30,227 bases of DNA from IMG/VR virus record IMGVR_UViG_3300010318_000026, positions 1 through 30,227 of that record; one strand, given 5' to 3'. The stretch is from a virus. Positions within the stretch are counted from its first letter, which is position 1. Every line of letters starts with the position of its first letter. Both the position numbers and the translations under genes were made by a program. Under the pieces are notes generated by a model. It worked only from the letters and a program-made list of their open reading frames with translations. It did not search any database and was not told the DNA's origin. Of this stretch, positions 1 through 9,500 are shown piece by piece.

Positions 1-1251
1 CTTGCTGATAATATGTTAAGAGAAAAAAGCGATGTTAATAAAGTTAAATTAAATTACTCATTGGTATCACCAAGAGTATACAATGGTAGAATTGAATCAT
101 TAGTAAGTAGAGTTACAGGCTTTGCGGATATGATACAATTAACACATTTAAAAATACAACAAGTACTTTCAAGAATGGTACCGGATGGTGTATATTTAGA
201 TGCTGATGGATTAGCTGAAATTGATTTAGGTAACGGAACAAATTATAATCCACAGGAAGCATTGAATATGTTTTTCCAAACAGGTTCTGTTATTGGTAGA
301 TCATTTACGTCAGAAGGAGATATGAATCCGGGCAAAGTACCTATTCAAGAAATAAGTAATAATGCAGGAGCAAATAAATTAGCACAATTAATTAGTACAT
401 ATAACTATTATATGCAAATGATTAGGGATGCTACTGGATTGAATGAAGCAAGAGATGGAAGCACACCTGATAAAAACGCATTAGTTGGTGTACAGAAACT
501 TGCAGCAGCCAATAGTAATACAGCAACAAGACACATATTACAAGCTGGATTATTTTTAACTGCTGAAACCGCAGAAAAAATATCATTAAGAATATCTGAT
601 GTATTAGAATACTCACCGACAAGAGATGCGTTTATTCAAAGTATTGGTGCGCATAACGTCGCAACATTACAAGAATTAACTGAATTACATCTTTATGACT
701 TTGGTATATTTTTAGAATTAGCGCCAGATGAAGAAGAAAAACAAATGCTTGAAAATAATATTCAGGTTGCAATTGGTCAACAAAATATTGATTTAGATGA
801 TGCTATTGATATTAGACAAATTAAAAATATCAAACTTGCAAATCAACTATTAAAATTAAGAAGAAAGAAAAAAATAGAAAGAGACCAGCAAATACAACAA
901 CAAAATATTCAAGCACAAGCACAAGCAAATGCTCAAGCTCAACAGGTTGCAGCACAGGCAGAAGTGCAAAAACAACAAGCATTAACTCAAAGCAAAATTC
1001 AACTGGAGTCAGCAAAAAGTCAAATGGAAATGCAAAGACTTCAAGCTGAAAAAGAAATGAAAAAAGAATTAATGCAATTAGAATTTCAAATAAATATGCA
1101 ATTACAGGGCATGGCGCAACAAGCATCAACTCAACAATTGCAAATAAAAGAAGACGCGAAAGCGCAAAAACAAACCGCTAAACCCTTTGAATCATCGGGT
1201 AATGATATATTAAGTGGTGGATTTGGCTTAGGTGCATTTGAACCTAAGTAA
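1..1251 (+). CDS. Portal protein, C-terminal part (5' end outside window)
   Basis: Likely head-tail portal, the dodecameric ring through which DNA enters and leaves the capsid. The frame is open from base 1 (four codons before the ATG at 13), so the true start lies upstream and only about 416 codons are seen. The visible part is helical and begins with a stem-like segment (RVYNGRIESLVSRVTGFADM). The last 130 residues are a Gln/Ala-rich coiled coil followed by a short Gly-rich tail, a pattern known from portals of podovirus-like marine phages. The position directly before an acidic scaffold and the capsid gene matches the T7 order gp8-gp9-gp10. I see no catalytic motif and would expect none. 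The call rests on context and overall pattern rather than a diagnostic motif. The stop is TAA and 31 bases follow before the next gene. Confidence 0.72.
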   Translation, partial: LADNMLREKSDVNKVKLNYSLVSPRVYNGRIESLVSRVTGFADMIQLTHLKIQQVLSRMVPDGVYLDADGLAEIDLGNGTNYNPQEALNMFFQTGSVIGRSFTSEGDMNPGKVPIQEISNNAGANKLAQLISTYNYYMQMIRDATGLNEARDGSTPDKNALVGVQKLAAANSNTATRHILQAGLFLTAETAEKISLRISDVLEYSPTRDAFIQSIGAHNVATLQELTELHLYDFGIFLELAPDEEEKQMLENNIQVAIGQQNIDLDDAIDIRQIKNIKLANQLLKLRRKKKIERDQQIQQQNIQAQAQANAQAQQVAAQAEVQKQQALTQSKIQLESAKSQMEMQRLQAEKEMKKELMQLEFQINMQLQGMAQQASTQQLQIKEDAKAQKQTAKPFESSGNDILSGGFGLGAFEPK

Positions 1252-1282
1252 TATATAATGTATAATCATATAATATTTTATC

Positions 1283-2530
1283 ATGTCAGAAAAAGTAAAA
1301 GCAAAAGTTTTAGATGCTGAAGAGCCATCTATACAAGAAAAAGAAGAAATTGTACAAAAAAATGCAGGTTTTGATAAAGAATCTGGAGTGTACAAGGTGG
1401 ATCTTTCGAAACCACCAGTAACTGAAGAACAACCTAAAGAAGAAACAGATGCCGTTCAAGAGCAAAGCACAGATGAGGTTCCTGTACAAAACGAACCCAA
1501 AATTAGCGAAGAAGTGGTCGAAGAAATACGGGACGAAAAACCTGCCGGAGAAAGTAATGAAGATGTGCGGGATACACAGGAAGAAATAGTATTAGAAGAA
1601 ATAACGGATGAACAAACCAGTGATGACGAGGCTGCAGTGGTTGCAGATCAAGAGGAAGAACAAGTTGAACAGGTTGAAAAAGCAGAAGTTAAAGAAGAAA
1701 TAGAATATCCTGAAAATATTCAAGACTTAGTTAAGTTTATGAATGAAACAGGTGGAACTTTAGAAGATTATGTAGCATTAAACAAAGATTACGGGCAATT
1801 TGAAGACATGTCCTTATTGCATGAATACTACACTAGGTCTAAACCTCATTTATCAGCAGATGAAATTAACTTTTTAATAGAAGATAAATTTTCATATGAC
1901 GAAGAAATAGATGAGCCTAAAGATATAAAAAGAAAAAAATTAGCTTTTAAAGAAGAGGTTGCACAAGCAAAAAATCATCTTGAATCACAAAAGTCTAATT
2001 ATTATAAAGAAATTAAGGCTGGATCAAGGTTAACGCCTGAACAGCAAAAAGCAATGGACTTTTTTAATAGATACAATAAAGAAAGTGCAGAGCAAGAAAA
2101 AATAACACGATCTCAAAGAGAAGTGTTCGACAACAAAACTAAATCTTTTTTCAATAACCAATTCAAAGGTTTTGAATATAATGTTGGAGACAAAAGATAT
2201 AGATTTAATGTCAAAAATGTGAACGAGGTTAAAAATACTCAAAGCGACATCAATAATTTTGTCAAGAGGTTCTTGAATGAAAAAAATGAAATGAACGACG
2301 CTGCCGGTTATCATAAGTCTTTGTTTACTGCGATGAATGCCGACGCTATCGCAAATCACTTTTATGAGCAAGGTAAAGCAGATGCTATTAAAGAATCTGT
2401 TAAATCTGCAAAAAACATCAAAATGGATCCTAGATCTAGTCATCAAGAAATTGAGGTTGGTGGTTTAAAAGCGAGGATAGTTAGTGGAGACGATTCATCT
2501 GGTTTAAAATTAAAACTTAAAAATTATTAA
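1283..2530 (+). CDS. Capsid assembly scaffolding protein
   Basis: Probable internal scaffold that guides capsid assembly and leaves before or during packaging. The 415-aa protein has a very acidic, low-complexity first 150 residues rich in Glu, Asp, Val and Gln. Next comes a mixed segment with a clear start (EYPENIQDLVKFMNETGG) and a long charged helical region. It ends in a basic C-terminus (SSGLKLKLKNY) of the kind that docks scaffolds to capsid subunits. It lies between portal and major capsid protein, where T7 gp9 lies. Its stop (2528-2530) is two bases from the capsid ATG. The start has no Shine-Dalgarno; the leader is pure A/T (ataatattttatcATG). Such proteins diverge quickly, so the call is from position, charge pattern and predicted helicity. 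Confidence 0.7.
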   Translation: MSEKVKAKVLDAEEPSIQEKEEIVQKNAGFDKESGVYKVDLSKPPVTEEQPKEETDAVQEQSTDEVPVQNEPKISEEVVEEIRDEKPAGESNEDVRDTQEEIVLEEITDEQTSDDEAAVVADQEEEQVEQVEKAEVKEEIEYPENIQDLVKFMNETGGTLEDYVALNKDYGQFEDMSLLHEYYTRSKPHLSADEINFLIEDKFSYDEEIDEPKDIKRKKLAFKEEVAQAKNHLESQKSNYYKEIKAGSRLTPEQQKAMDFFNRYNKESAEQEKITRSQREVFDNKTKSFFNNQFKGFEYNVGDKRYRFNVKNVNEVKNTQSDINNFVKRFLNEKNEMNDAAGYHKSLFTAMNADAIANHFYEQGKADAIKESVKSAKNIKMDPRSSHQEIEVGGLKARIVSGDDSSGLKLKLKNY

Positions 2531-2532
2531 AA

Positions 2533-3987
2533 ATGGCAAACAACAATGTAGCGTTTAGCGGCCCAGCGGCTGCTAGCATAATTAGCCCAAGTGCTGTAAA
2601 AGCAACACTTGCGTCTAATTACTTAAACTTCCATGGTGCAGGTGGTGCTAACTGGTCACAGCAGTATTTACCTGAACTATATGAGCAAGAAGTTGAAAGA
2701 TACGGAAATAGAACTGTATCTTCATTCTTAAGAATGGTAGGTGCTGAAATGCCTATGGCTTCTGATCAAGTTATTTGGTCTGAGCAAGGTAGATTACACC
2801 TAGCATATAATGGTGTTGTAGACTGTACAGATGGTTCTGTAGGTACAATCACTGGTATTGATTCAGGTACTGCTGAGGCACACGCTGTAAGAAAAGGAGC
2901 AACTATTGTAGCTTCTGTTACAGGTAACTCAAGTGCAGCAACTGAAGTTGTAAAATGTTATGTAACAGCTGGTATTGAAGCTTCTACATCTGCGTTAACT
3001 ATCAAACCTTACGGTGGAGCTAACTTAGAAGATATAGGATCTTTAACATCTTCTGATACAGCAGCAGTAATTAAATTCTTTGTTTATGGTTCTGAATTTA
3101 ACAAAGGTACAGCTAGCATGACTGACGCTGTAGAGCCAAGCTTCAAATCTTTTACTAATAAACCACTTATTATTAAAGATCACTATGAAGTAAATGGTTC
3201 TGACACAGCTCAAATCGGTTGGGTAGAAGTATCAGGAGAATCTGGACAAAATGGTTACTTATGGTATTTAAAAGCTGAAGGCGACACAAGAGTAAGATAC
3301 GAAGATTATTTAGAAATGGTAATGATTGAAGCTGAAAAGAAAAACGGTGGAGACGCAGCTGTTCCTGAAGGATCTGAAGGATTATTCGCAGCAATTGAGT
3401 CTAGAGGTATTGTAGCAACAAATCAATTTGATTCAACAACTACAGCCCCAGACAAATTACCAGAATTTGATGCATTACTAAAAGAATTAGATAAGCAAGG
3501 ATCTATCGAAGAAAACATGTTATTCTTAGACAGAGACGCTAATCTATACTTTGATGATTTACTAGCAGGGTTAAACCCAAATATTACAGGTGGTTTATCT
3601 TTTGGTGTTTTTGAAAACTCACAAGATATGGCGCTTAATTTAGGTTTCTCTGGATTCAGAAGAGGTTCTTATGACTTCTACAAAACTGACTGGAAATATC
3701 TTAATGATAAGTCTACAAGAGGTTTAGTAGGTGGATTAAGCGGTATTATGATTCCAGCTGGTACATCTTCAGTGTATGACCAACAATTAGGTAAAAACGT
3801 CAGAAGACCTTTCTTACACGTAAGATATAGAGCTTCTGAAACTGATGACAGAAGAATGAAATCTTGGATTACTGGTTCAGTAGGTGGAGCATCTACAACT
3901 GGAGATGACAAGATGGAAGTTCACTATCTATCAGAAAGATGTTTAGTAGTACAAGCAGCTAATAACTTTGTATTATTTAACTCTTAA
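2533..3987 (+). CDS. Major capsid protein
   Basis: Main shell subunit, expected to have the HK97 fold. The 484-aa protein follows the scaffold gene with a two-base gap and is followed by a hairpin (4003-4029), as highly expressed capsid genes often are. The N-terminus (about 1-70) contains a helical arm with YLPELYEQEVERYGNRT. Residues about 95-195 are Gly/Thr/Ala-rich beta sequence that could be an inserted or E-loop-like domain. The C-terminal half has segments that I associate with capsid proteins of marine podovirus contigs, such as LSFGVFENSQDMALNLGF and RRGSYDFYKTDWKYLND. The coding sequence looks more codon-optimised and less A-rich than its neighbours, which fits high expression. The fold itself is inferred, not demonstrated. 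Confidence 0.82.
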   Translation: MANNNVAFSGPAAASIISPSAVKATLASNYLNFHGAGGANWSQQYLPELYEQEVERYGNRTVSSFLRMVGAEMPMASDQVIWSEQGRLHLAYNGVVDCTDGSVGTITGIDSGTAEAHAVRKGATIVASVTGNSSAATEVVKCYVTAGIEASTSALTIKPYGGANLEDIGSLTSSDTAAVIKFFVYGSEFNKGTASMTDAVEPSFKSFTNKPLIIKDHYEVNGSDTAQIGWVEVSGESGQNGYLWYLKAEGDTRVRYEDYLEMVMIEAEKKNGGDAAVPEGSEGLFAAIESRGIVATNQFDSTTTAPDKLPEFDALLKELDKQGSIEENMLFLDRDANLYFDDLLAGLNPNITGGLSFGVFENSQDMALNLGFSGFRRGSYDFYKTDWKYLNDKSTRGLVGGLSGIMIPAGTSSVYDQQLGKNVRRPFLHVRYRASETDDRRMKSWITGSVGGASTTGDDKMEVHYLSERCLVVQAANNFVLFNS

Positions 3988-4002
3988 TATTTAAAGTAAA
4001 TT

Positions 4003-4029
4003 TTACCCTCGTTGTAACTACGGGGGTAA
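4003..4029 (+). terminator. Hairpin after the capsid gene, probable (partial) terminator
   Basis: Inverted repeat TTACCCTCG / CGGGGGTAA around a nine-base loop gives a nine-pair stem with one T-G wobble. It is followed by T-rich sequence (tctttaccttt). It lies 16 bases after the capsid stop. T7 has a terminator in the same place after gene 10, so a role in partial termination or mRNA protection is plausible. The rest of the gap to 4064 is A/T-rich leader. Confidence 0.6.
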
Positions 4030-4063
4030 TCTTTACCTTTATTAATTTTTATTTTATTATATC

Positions 4064-4864
4064 ATGGCAAAAAAAGAAAAAGCAGAGGTGGCTGTTGAGG
4101 AACCCGTAGCGGTTGCACCACCAAAAAAAGAAGATAAAACTCCTAAATGGGAGATTAAGGATAGGGTTTATGAATTAAAATTAAATAAAACCCCTATTGT
4201 ATACATATTAAAAAGTAGAGGATTAATGTGGTTTGATGAAGAATTAGGTTATGAAAGAGAAATTAAATATTGTGAAAATCAAAAAACAGTATTTCAAGAT
4301 GAAATGAAAGGACCAGAAAGACTGAGTCATATTATTTTTAGAGATGGTCAGTTATATGTTCCAAAAGAAAAACAAACATTACAAAAATTTCTTTCATTAT
4401 ATCACCCTTGGAATGGTTCTAAATTTATAGAATACAATCCAGTACAAATAGCTGAAAACGATATTGATTATCTTGAAGCTGAAATTGAAGCGTTAAATGC
4501 GGCCCAAAGCATTGAAATTGACCATGCAGAGGCAATAATGAGGACAGAACTAGGATCTAAGGTATCTAAGATGACTTCTAAGGAGCTTAAAAGAGATTTA
4601 TTACTATTTGCTCGAAGTAATCCAAAATTGTTCTTAGAATTAGCAAATGACGAAAATATTAATATTAGGAATATTGGTATTAAAGCTACTGAAATGAAGA
4701 TTATTAAATTATCAAATGACCAAAGAACATTTACTTGGGGATCAACTGGTAGAAAATTAATTACAGTTCCATTTGATGAAAATCCATATTCAGCTTTAGC
4801 AGCATACTTTAAAACTGATGAAGGTATTGAAGTATATCAAACTATTGAAAAGAAATTAAAGTAA
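4064..4864 (+). CDS. Unknown structural-module protein, 266 aa
   Basis: Function not recognised. The N-terminus (1-28) is a charged, Lys/Glu/Ala/Val/Pro-rich linker. Residues about 29-130 form a compact, aromatic-rich domain (KWEIKDRVYELKLN, GLMWFDEELGYEREI, QTLQKFLSLYHPWNG). The remainder is mostly helical, with a region resembling a short helix-turn scaffold (MTSKELKRDLLLFARSNPKLF) that leads into a Trp/Thr-containing C-terminal strand (RTFTWGSTGRK). There is no signal peptide, membrane segment or catalytic motif. It sits between the capsid gene and the head-tail adaptors and is flanked by hairpins on both sides, so it may be expressed at its own level. A capsid-associated or connector role is inferred from position only. 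Confidence 0.6.
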   Translation: MAKKEKAEVAVEEPVAVAPPKKEDKTPKWEIKDRVYELKLNKTPIVYILKSRGLMWFDEELGYEREIKYCENQKTVFQDEMKGPERLSHIIFRDGQLYVPKEKQTLQKFLSLYHPWNGSKFIEYNPVQIAENDIDYLEAEIEALNAAQSIEIDHAEAIMRTELGSKVSKMTSKELKRDLLLFARSNPKLFLELANDENINIRNIGIKATEMKIIKLSNDQRTFTWGSTGRKLITVPFDENPYSALAAYFKTDEGIEVYQTIEKKLK

Positions 4865-4872
4865 GCAATTGT

Positions 4873-4906
4873 AGGTAAGAGGCCTGCGATTGTGGGCCTT
4901 TAACCT
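4873..4906 (+). terminator. Interrupted hairpin between structural genes
   Basis: AGGTAAGAGGCC pairs with GGCCTTTAACCT across a ten-base loop, giving 12 positions with one A-A mismatch and one G-T wobble. It lies in the 56-base gap between the 266-aa gene and the first adaptor gene. No T-run follows (ataataaacat), so it may be an attenuator or RNA-processing/stability element rather than a full terminator. Confidence 0.42.
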
Positions 4907-4920
4907 ATAATAAACATATA

Positions 4921-5613
4921 ATGAGCGTAAACGTAAATACAATATACCAAAGAGTATTAGCTATAACAAACAAAGAGCAACGAGGTTATATTACGCCTCA
5001 GGAATTTAATTATCTCGCAAATCAAGCTCAGATGGACATATTTGAGCAGTATTTTTATGATATTAATCAGTTTAGTAGAATACCAGGTAACGACACTGAA
5101 TATTCTGATATGCTTGATATATTAGAAAAAAAATTAAGTTTATTTGAAAAAACAAACCAAACTGTAACAAATGGAACAACATTACCAAGCGATCTATATA
5201 GGTTAGGTAGTGTTATCTTCAATAATGCTGTAGCTGAATTAATTAGCCAAAAAGACTGGATATATATTAAATCTTCACCATTAGCACAGCCAACAAATGA
5301 TTTTCCTGTATATATAAAAGACGTAGACGGTATAAAAGTGTACGGAAAAGATAACAGCGGAAACATTGAACAAAAAACATCAAACGTTACTTGTAATTAT
5401 ACAAAGGTACCTAATGAAGTTTCATGGGCTTATAATTCTGTAACAGGTACGTATGATGCAGGTAATTCTGTTAATTTTGAATTGCATGCTTCTGAAGAAA
5501 CCGACTTGGTTATAAAAATATTAGCATTAGCCGGTATAATACTTAAAGATAATTCTTTATATGGCATTGGTAGTGGCGAAGATGTTAGAAATGAACAACA
5601 AGAAAAATCATAA
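4921..5613 (+). CDS. Head-tail adaptor / ring-type connector protein, 230 aa
   Basis: Probable connector (collar ring) protein that joins portal and tail. The helical N-terminus has the pattern INTIYQRVL..TNKEQRGYITPQEFNYLANQAQ. I associate this with a connector-like family in crAss-like and marine Bacteroidota podoviruses. Residues about 50-190 are beta-rich, and the C-terminal helix is DLVIKILALAGIILKD. The gene is immediately followed, after three bases, by a second adaptor-type gene and then the large tail protein, matching the usual connector-to-tail order. No enzymatic motif is present. The family resemblance is from memory of sequence patterns and could not be tested here. Confidence 0.6.
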   Translation: MSVNVNTIYQRVLAITNKEQRGYITPQEFNYLANQAQMDIFEQYFYDINQFSRIPGNDTEYSDMLDILEKKLSLFEKTNQTVTNGTTLPSDLYRLGSVIFNNAVAELISQKDWIYIKSSPLAQPTNDFPVYIKDVDGIKVYGKDNSGNIEQKTSNVTCNYTKVPNEVSWAYNSVTGTYDAGNSVNFELHASEETDLVIKILALAGIILKDNSLYGIGSGEDVRNEQQEKS

Positions 5614-5616
5614 TAA

Positions 5617-6498
5617 ATGGGATTAATTAATCAAACACAACAAGCATATTACGAAGGCAACAATTTTGGAGGCTATCAGTTTATATCACTAAAAGATATT
5701 GTAAATAATTTTATGCTATCTTATGTTGGTGAAGAAAAAATAATCCCTAAAATTAAAAGAAACAACGTAAGTTTTTATGCTCAAAGAGCATTGCAAGAAT
5801 TAAGCTACGATACTTTTAGAATTGAAAAATCACAAGAAATTGAAATTCCACCAACACTAGTAATGGTTTTGCCGCAAGATTATGTAAATTATGTTAAAGT
5901 AAGCTGGACAGATACAAGCGGCGTTGAGCATCCTGTATATCCTACAATAAACACTAGTAATCCAGAAGCTATATTGCAGGACGATCAGTATAATTATACA
6001 TTTGATGCAGATGGTAATTTATTAAAAGCTAATGAATCCGAAACGTGGACAAAATACAAAGACCAAAATACGGATACAGATATTGTTAATGACTTTTATT
6101 TAGAAGACAATAGAAGTTTTCAAACACTGAATGGCCAAAGATATGGTTCAGATCCACAACATATGAATTCAAATGGATCATTCTATATTGACCCTATTAA
6201 ATCAAGGATACATTTTTCTGGTAATTTAACAGATAAAATTGTAACGTTAAAATATATAAGTGACGGGTTAGGGACGGATGCAGAAATGAAAGTGCATAAA
6301 TTAGCAGAAGAAGCAATGTACAAATGTATAGCATGTTATATACTTGAAGCAAGAGCGAATACTCCCGAATACTTAGTTATGAGGTATAGAAAAGACAAGT
6401 TCGCTTCCGTTAGAAAAGCAAAACTTAGATTATCAAATATAAAACTTACCGAGCTTACACAAACCCTTAGAGGTAAATCAAAACATCTAAAACACTAG
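5617..6498 (+). CDS. Tail adaptor / tail tubular A-like ring protein, 293 aa
   Basis: Likely second connector ring, playing the role of T7 gp11 or P22 gp4 between portal and nozzle. An N-terminal helical region (GGYQFISLKDIVNNFMLSYVG, IKRNNVSFYAQRALQELSYD) leads into a strand motif common in tail tubular A proteins (PPTLVMVLPQDYVNYVKVSW). A variable central loop region follows, then a helical C-terminus (HKLAEEAMYKCIACYILEAR). It ends in a basic tail (LRGKSKHLKH) of the kind I recall from ring proteins of crAss-like phages. It starts three bases after the preceding stop (TAAtaaATG) without a Shine-Dalgarno. It stops with TAG, one of only two TAG stops found. The fold assignment is inference. 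Confidence 0.62.
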   Translation: MGLINQTQQAYYEGNNFGGYQFISLKDIVNNFMLSYVGEEKIIPKIKRNNVSFYAQRALQELSYDTFRIEKSQEIEIPPTLVMVLPQDYVNYVKVSWTDTSGVEHPVYPTINTSNPEAILQDDQYNYTFDADGNLLKANESETWTKYKDQNTDTDIVNDFYLEDNRSFQTLNGQRYGSDPQHMNSNGSFYIDPIKSRIHFSGNLTDKIVTLKYISDGLGTDAEMKVHKLAEEAMYKCIACYILEARANTPEYLVMRYRKDKFASVRKAKLRLSNIKLTELTQTLRGKSKHLKH

Positions 6499-6501
6499 AA
6501 T

Positions 6502-9500
6502 ATGCCTGAAATTAAAAATGCTTTTATACAAGGTAAAATGAATAAAGACCTTGATGAAAGATTAGTTCCTAATGGTGAATATAGAGATGCATTAAACATT
6601 GACGTTGATTATTCAGAAGGCAGTGACGTAGGCGCATTAAAAAATGTTTTAGGTAATATTGTTGTAGGATCAATTCCTGGTAATGGCGAATCTATTATTT
6701 CATCAGGATATTGTATTGGGTATGTTAAAGATACAAAAGAAAACAAAATATATTGGTTGATACAAGATAATCAATTTATACACCCTATAAATGGTACATT
6801 TCAAAATAGAGATATAATAGCTGAATACGATATTGAAACAAACACATTATCACCTGTTATAGTCGATTGGAGTATAGGTGCTTTAAATTTCAATAGATTT
6901 TATTTAGTTACAGGTATAAATATATTAGATGGTGTATTATATTTTACTGATAATTTAAACGAACCAAAGCAAATTGATATTGCATATTGGAAAACACAAA
7001 CAACAAATTTTCTTACAAATACAACAGGGTTATCAGAAGAACGAATTACTGTTATTAAAAAATCTCCATTACAAGCACCAACTTTAGTGTTGAGTTCGTC
7101 AACACGAGGTGGGAATGGGACTTCAGGTAATACAAACGTTTTTGTTTCATTAAATTTATCCGACAGCGGCACAAATGTAAATACATTAAGTGATGCTAAA
7201 GAATCTGGTGAAACAATTGTGGGAACATTTACATTAGCACCTAATTATGAACCAGGAGATGTGGTTACATTAAAATATACATTTTTAGAAGGTGATGATC
7301 AAACAAAATTAGAAGCAAGAATATTATTATCATCTGCATATGTAGCTGGTGCAACATTTTTTTCAGGTGAATTATTAACTATAAGTGAAAATGTGCCTGG
7401 TGGAATTGTGCAATGGCAAGTAATATTAGAAGAGGAAGACCCGTTATTTGAATTAAAATTTCCATTATTTTCATACAGATATAAATATACTAATGGTCAA
7501 TATAGTTGTTTTGCACCATTTTCAAAAGCTGCATTTTTACCAGACCCAACTAAAATAGGCGGCAATTTTGAATATAATGCAAAAGACGGTTATAATTTAG
7601 CCATGATTAATAGTGTTAGAAGTATAACTATTAATAATATAAATCACAATATAAATACTACAGATGTTGAAGAAATAGATATATTATATAAAGATTCTGT
7701 AAGTAGCAATATTTATATTGTGGATACAATTAAAAAAATAAATGGCAGCTTAGCAACAAGTTTTTCAGTTAAAAATGAACAAATATATAAGGTTGTTGAA
7801 GCCAATCAATTATTAAGATTATTTGATAGCGTGCCTAAAAAAGCTAAATCACAAGAAATTAGCTCAAATAGAATTATATATGGTAATTATACACACCAAT
7901 TTAATTTACCAAATGAGATTACTTTTGATATAAAATTAAAAAACAGATATAATCCTACAGATAATAGAACAGATTTATTATCTATAAAATCAAATAGAAC
8001 ATATCAAATAGGTGTTGTTTATATGGACGAGTATGGTAGACAAACACCTGTGCTAACAGATAAATCTGGTATTATAAAAGTTCCGTTCAGTCAAGCTAAA
8101 AATTTAACTAAATTTGAACCTAAAATCACGTCAGCATGGCCTAGTTTTGCAGAATATTATAAATATTTTATAAAAGAAATATCCAAAACTGTTTATAACT
8201 TAGCTGCAGATAGTTTTTATCAAGACAATGAAGGATATATGTATATATCTTTTCCTTCTTCTGAAATAAATAAAGTAAAAGAAGAAGACATTATATTATT
8301 AAAAAAGGGAAGAGATAACGTGCCCTCCGAAGTATCTACAAGTTTTAAAGTATTAGATAAGTTATCCGCACCCCCATCTTTTTTAGCAAAACCTATTGAG
8401 GTTACTTATGACCCTGCGGTATTTAAATATTCCGCACAATTTGGAGATGGTACTGAACAAACAACAATAAAAGCGGGTTGTACACCTGTGCCAAATCATA
8501 ATACAATAACCGTAAGAGATTTTTTTAAATGGCAAGATACAGATGCTGCTGGAAATGTATACGATAGCGATTTACAAACAGCAATTGGAACATCTATAGA
8601 AGGTAGAGCTGCGTTAGCGCCAGGCAAAAAAGTAAGATTTGAAAACGCAGATGCTAAATCAAAAGTATATACTGTTAAATCTTTGGAAACACACATGACC
8701 GGAGGCGATGATGTTGAAGTAACATTTGAGGAAGAATTTGGTAATGATATTTTAATATTATATGATGATTATGAAAACAACCCAACAAGTGCTAAAGTTA
8801 GCGGTAGATTAGTTGGCGTAGAACAAGTTGATAAATCAGGAAGTCCTGAGTTTGAAGGTAGATTTTTTATTAAATTAAAAGCAGATAATAATTTATTAAC
8901 AGAGCTCGTTGGCACAAATGTTAATAACTTGAATGCAATATCTACAACAAACGGAGTTGATGGCGATGCACAAAATAATACAAGCGGAACATCAGGTAAT
9001 CCTAGCAATCCAGATAGACAATATTTTATTAGATTTGGTGGTAAAAATGGAGTAAATTCATCTTCAACATATAACTTGGCAGCGCAATCAGGAGGTTTTA
9101 ATCAAGCTAATATTGCTAGCTTAGGTGCATCGCAATTAGATTTAACTGAAGGTTGGCATATAACTATAGGAACAACAAAAGCTTTTGATGATCCAGAATC
9201 ATACTATAGAAGCCATGCGTTTACAACCAATTTAAAAGCTGGGAATTATATATCATTTTTTAACAAATATAAAGCAAACGGAACTGATTTAGATAATAAT
9301 TTTTATAAAATAGAAGATGTATTTATTGGTGATGCAAGTGATGGTAGAAGATTTTGGACATTGAAGTTTAATAAAAATTTAGATGGTGATGTTAGAACAT
9401 TTTTTGGAACTGTAGACAGTACAGCAACTAAAATGTCAATAACAGTACATGATTTCAAAAAAGATAGTTTAAAAAATATAACTAATCCACCTATATTTGA

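Noticed and set aside
431-1129. - strand ORFs opposite the portal gene
   Set aside because: Antisense of the Gln/Ala/Lys-rich portal C-terminus yields Leu/Phe/Val-rich frames with no plausible gene context.
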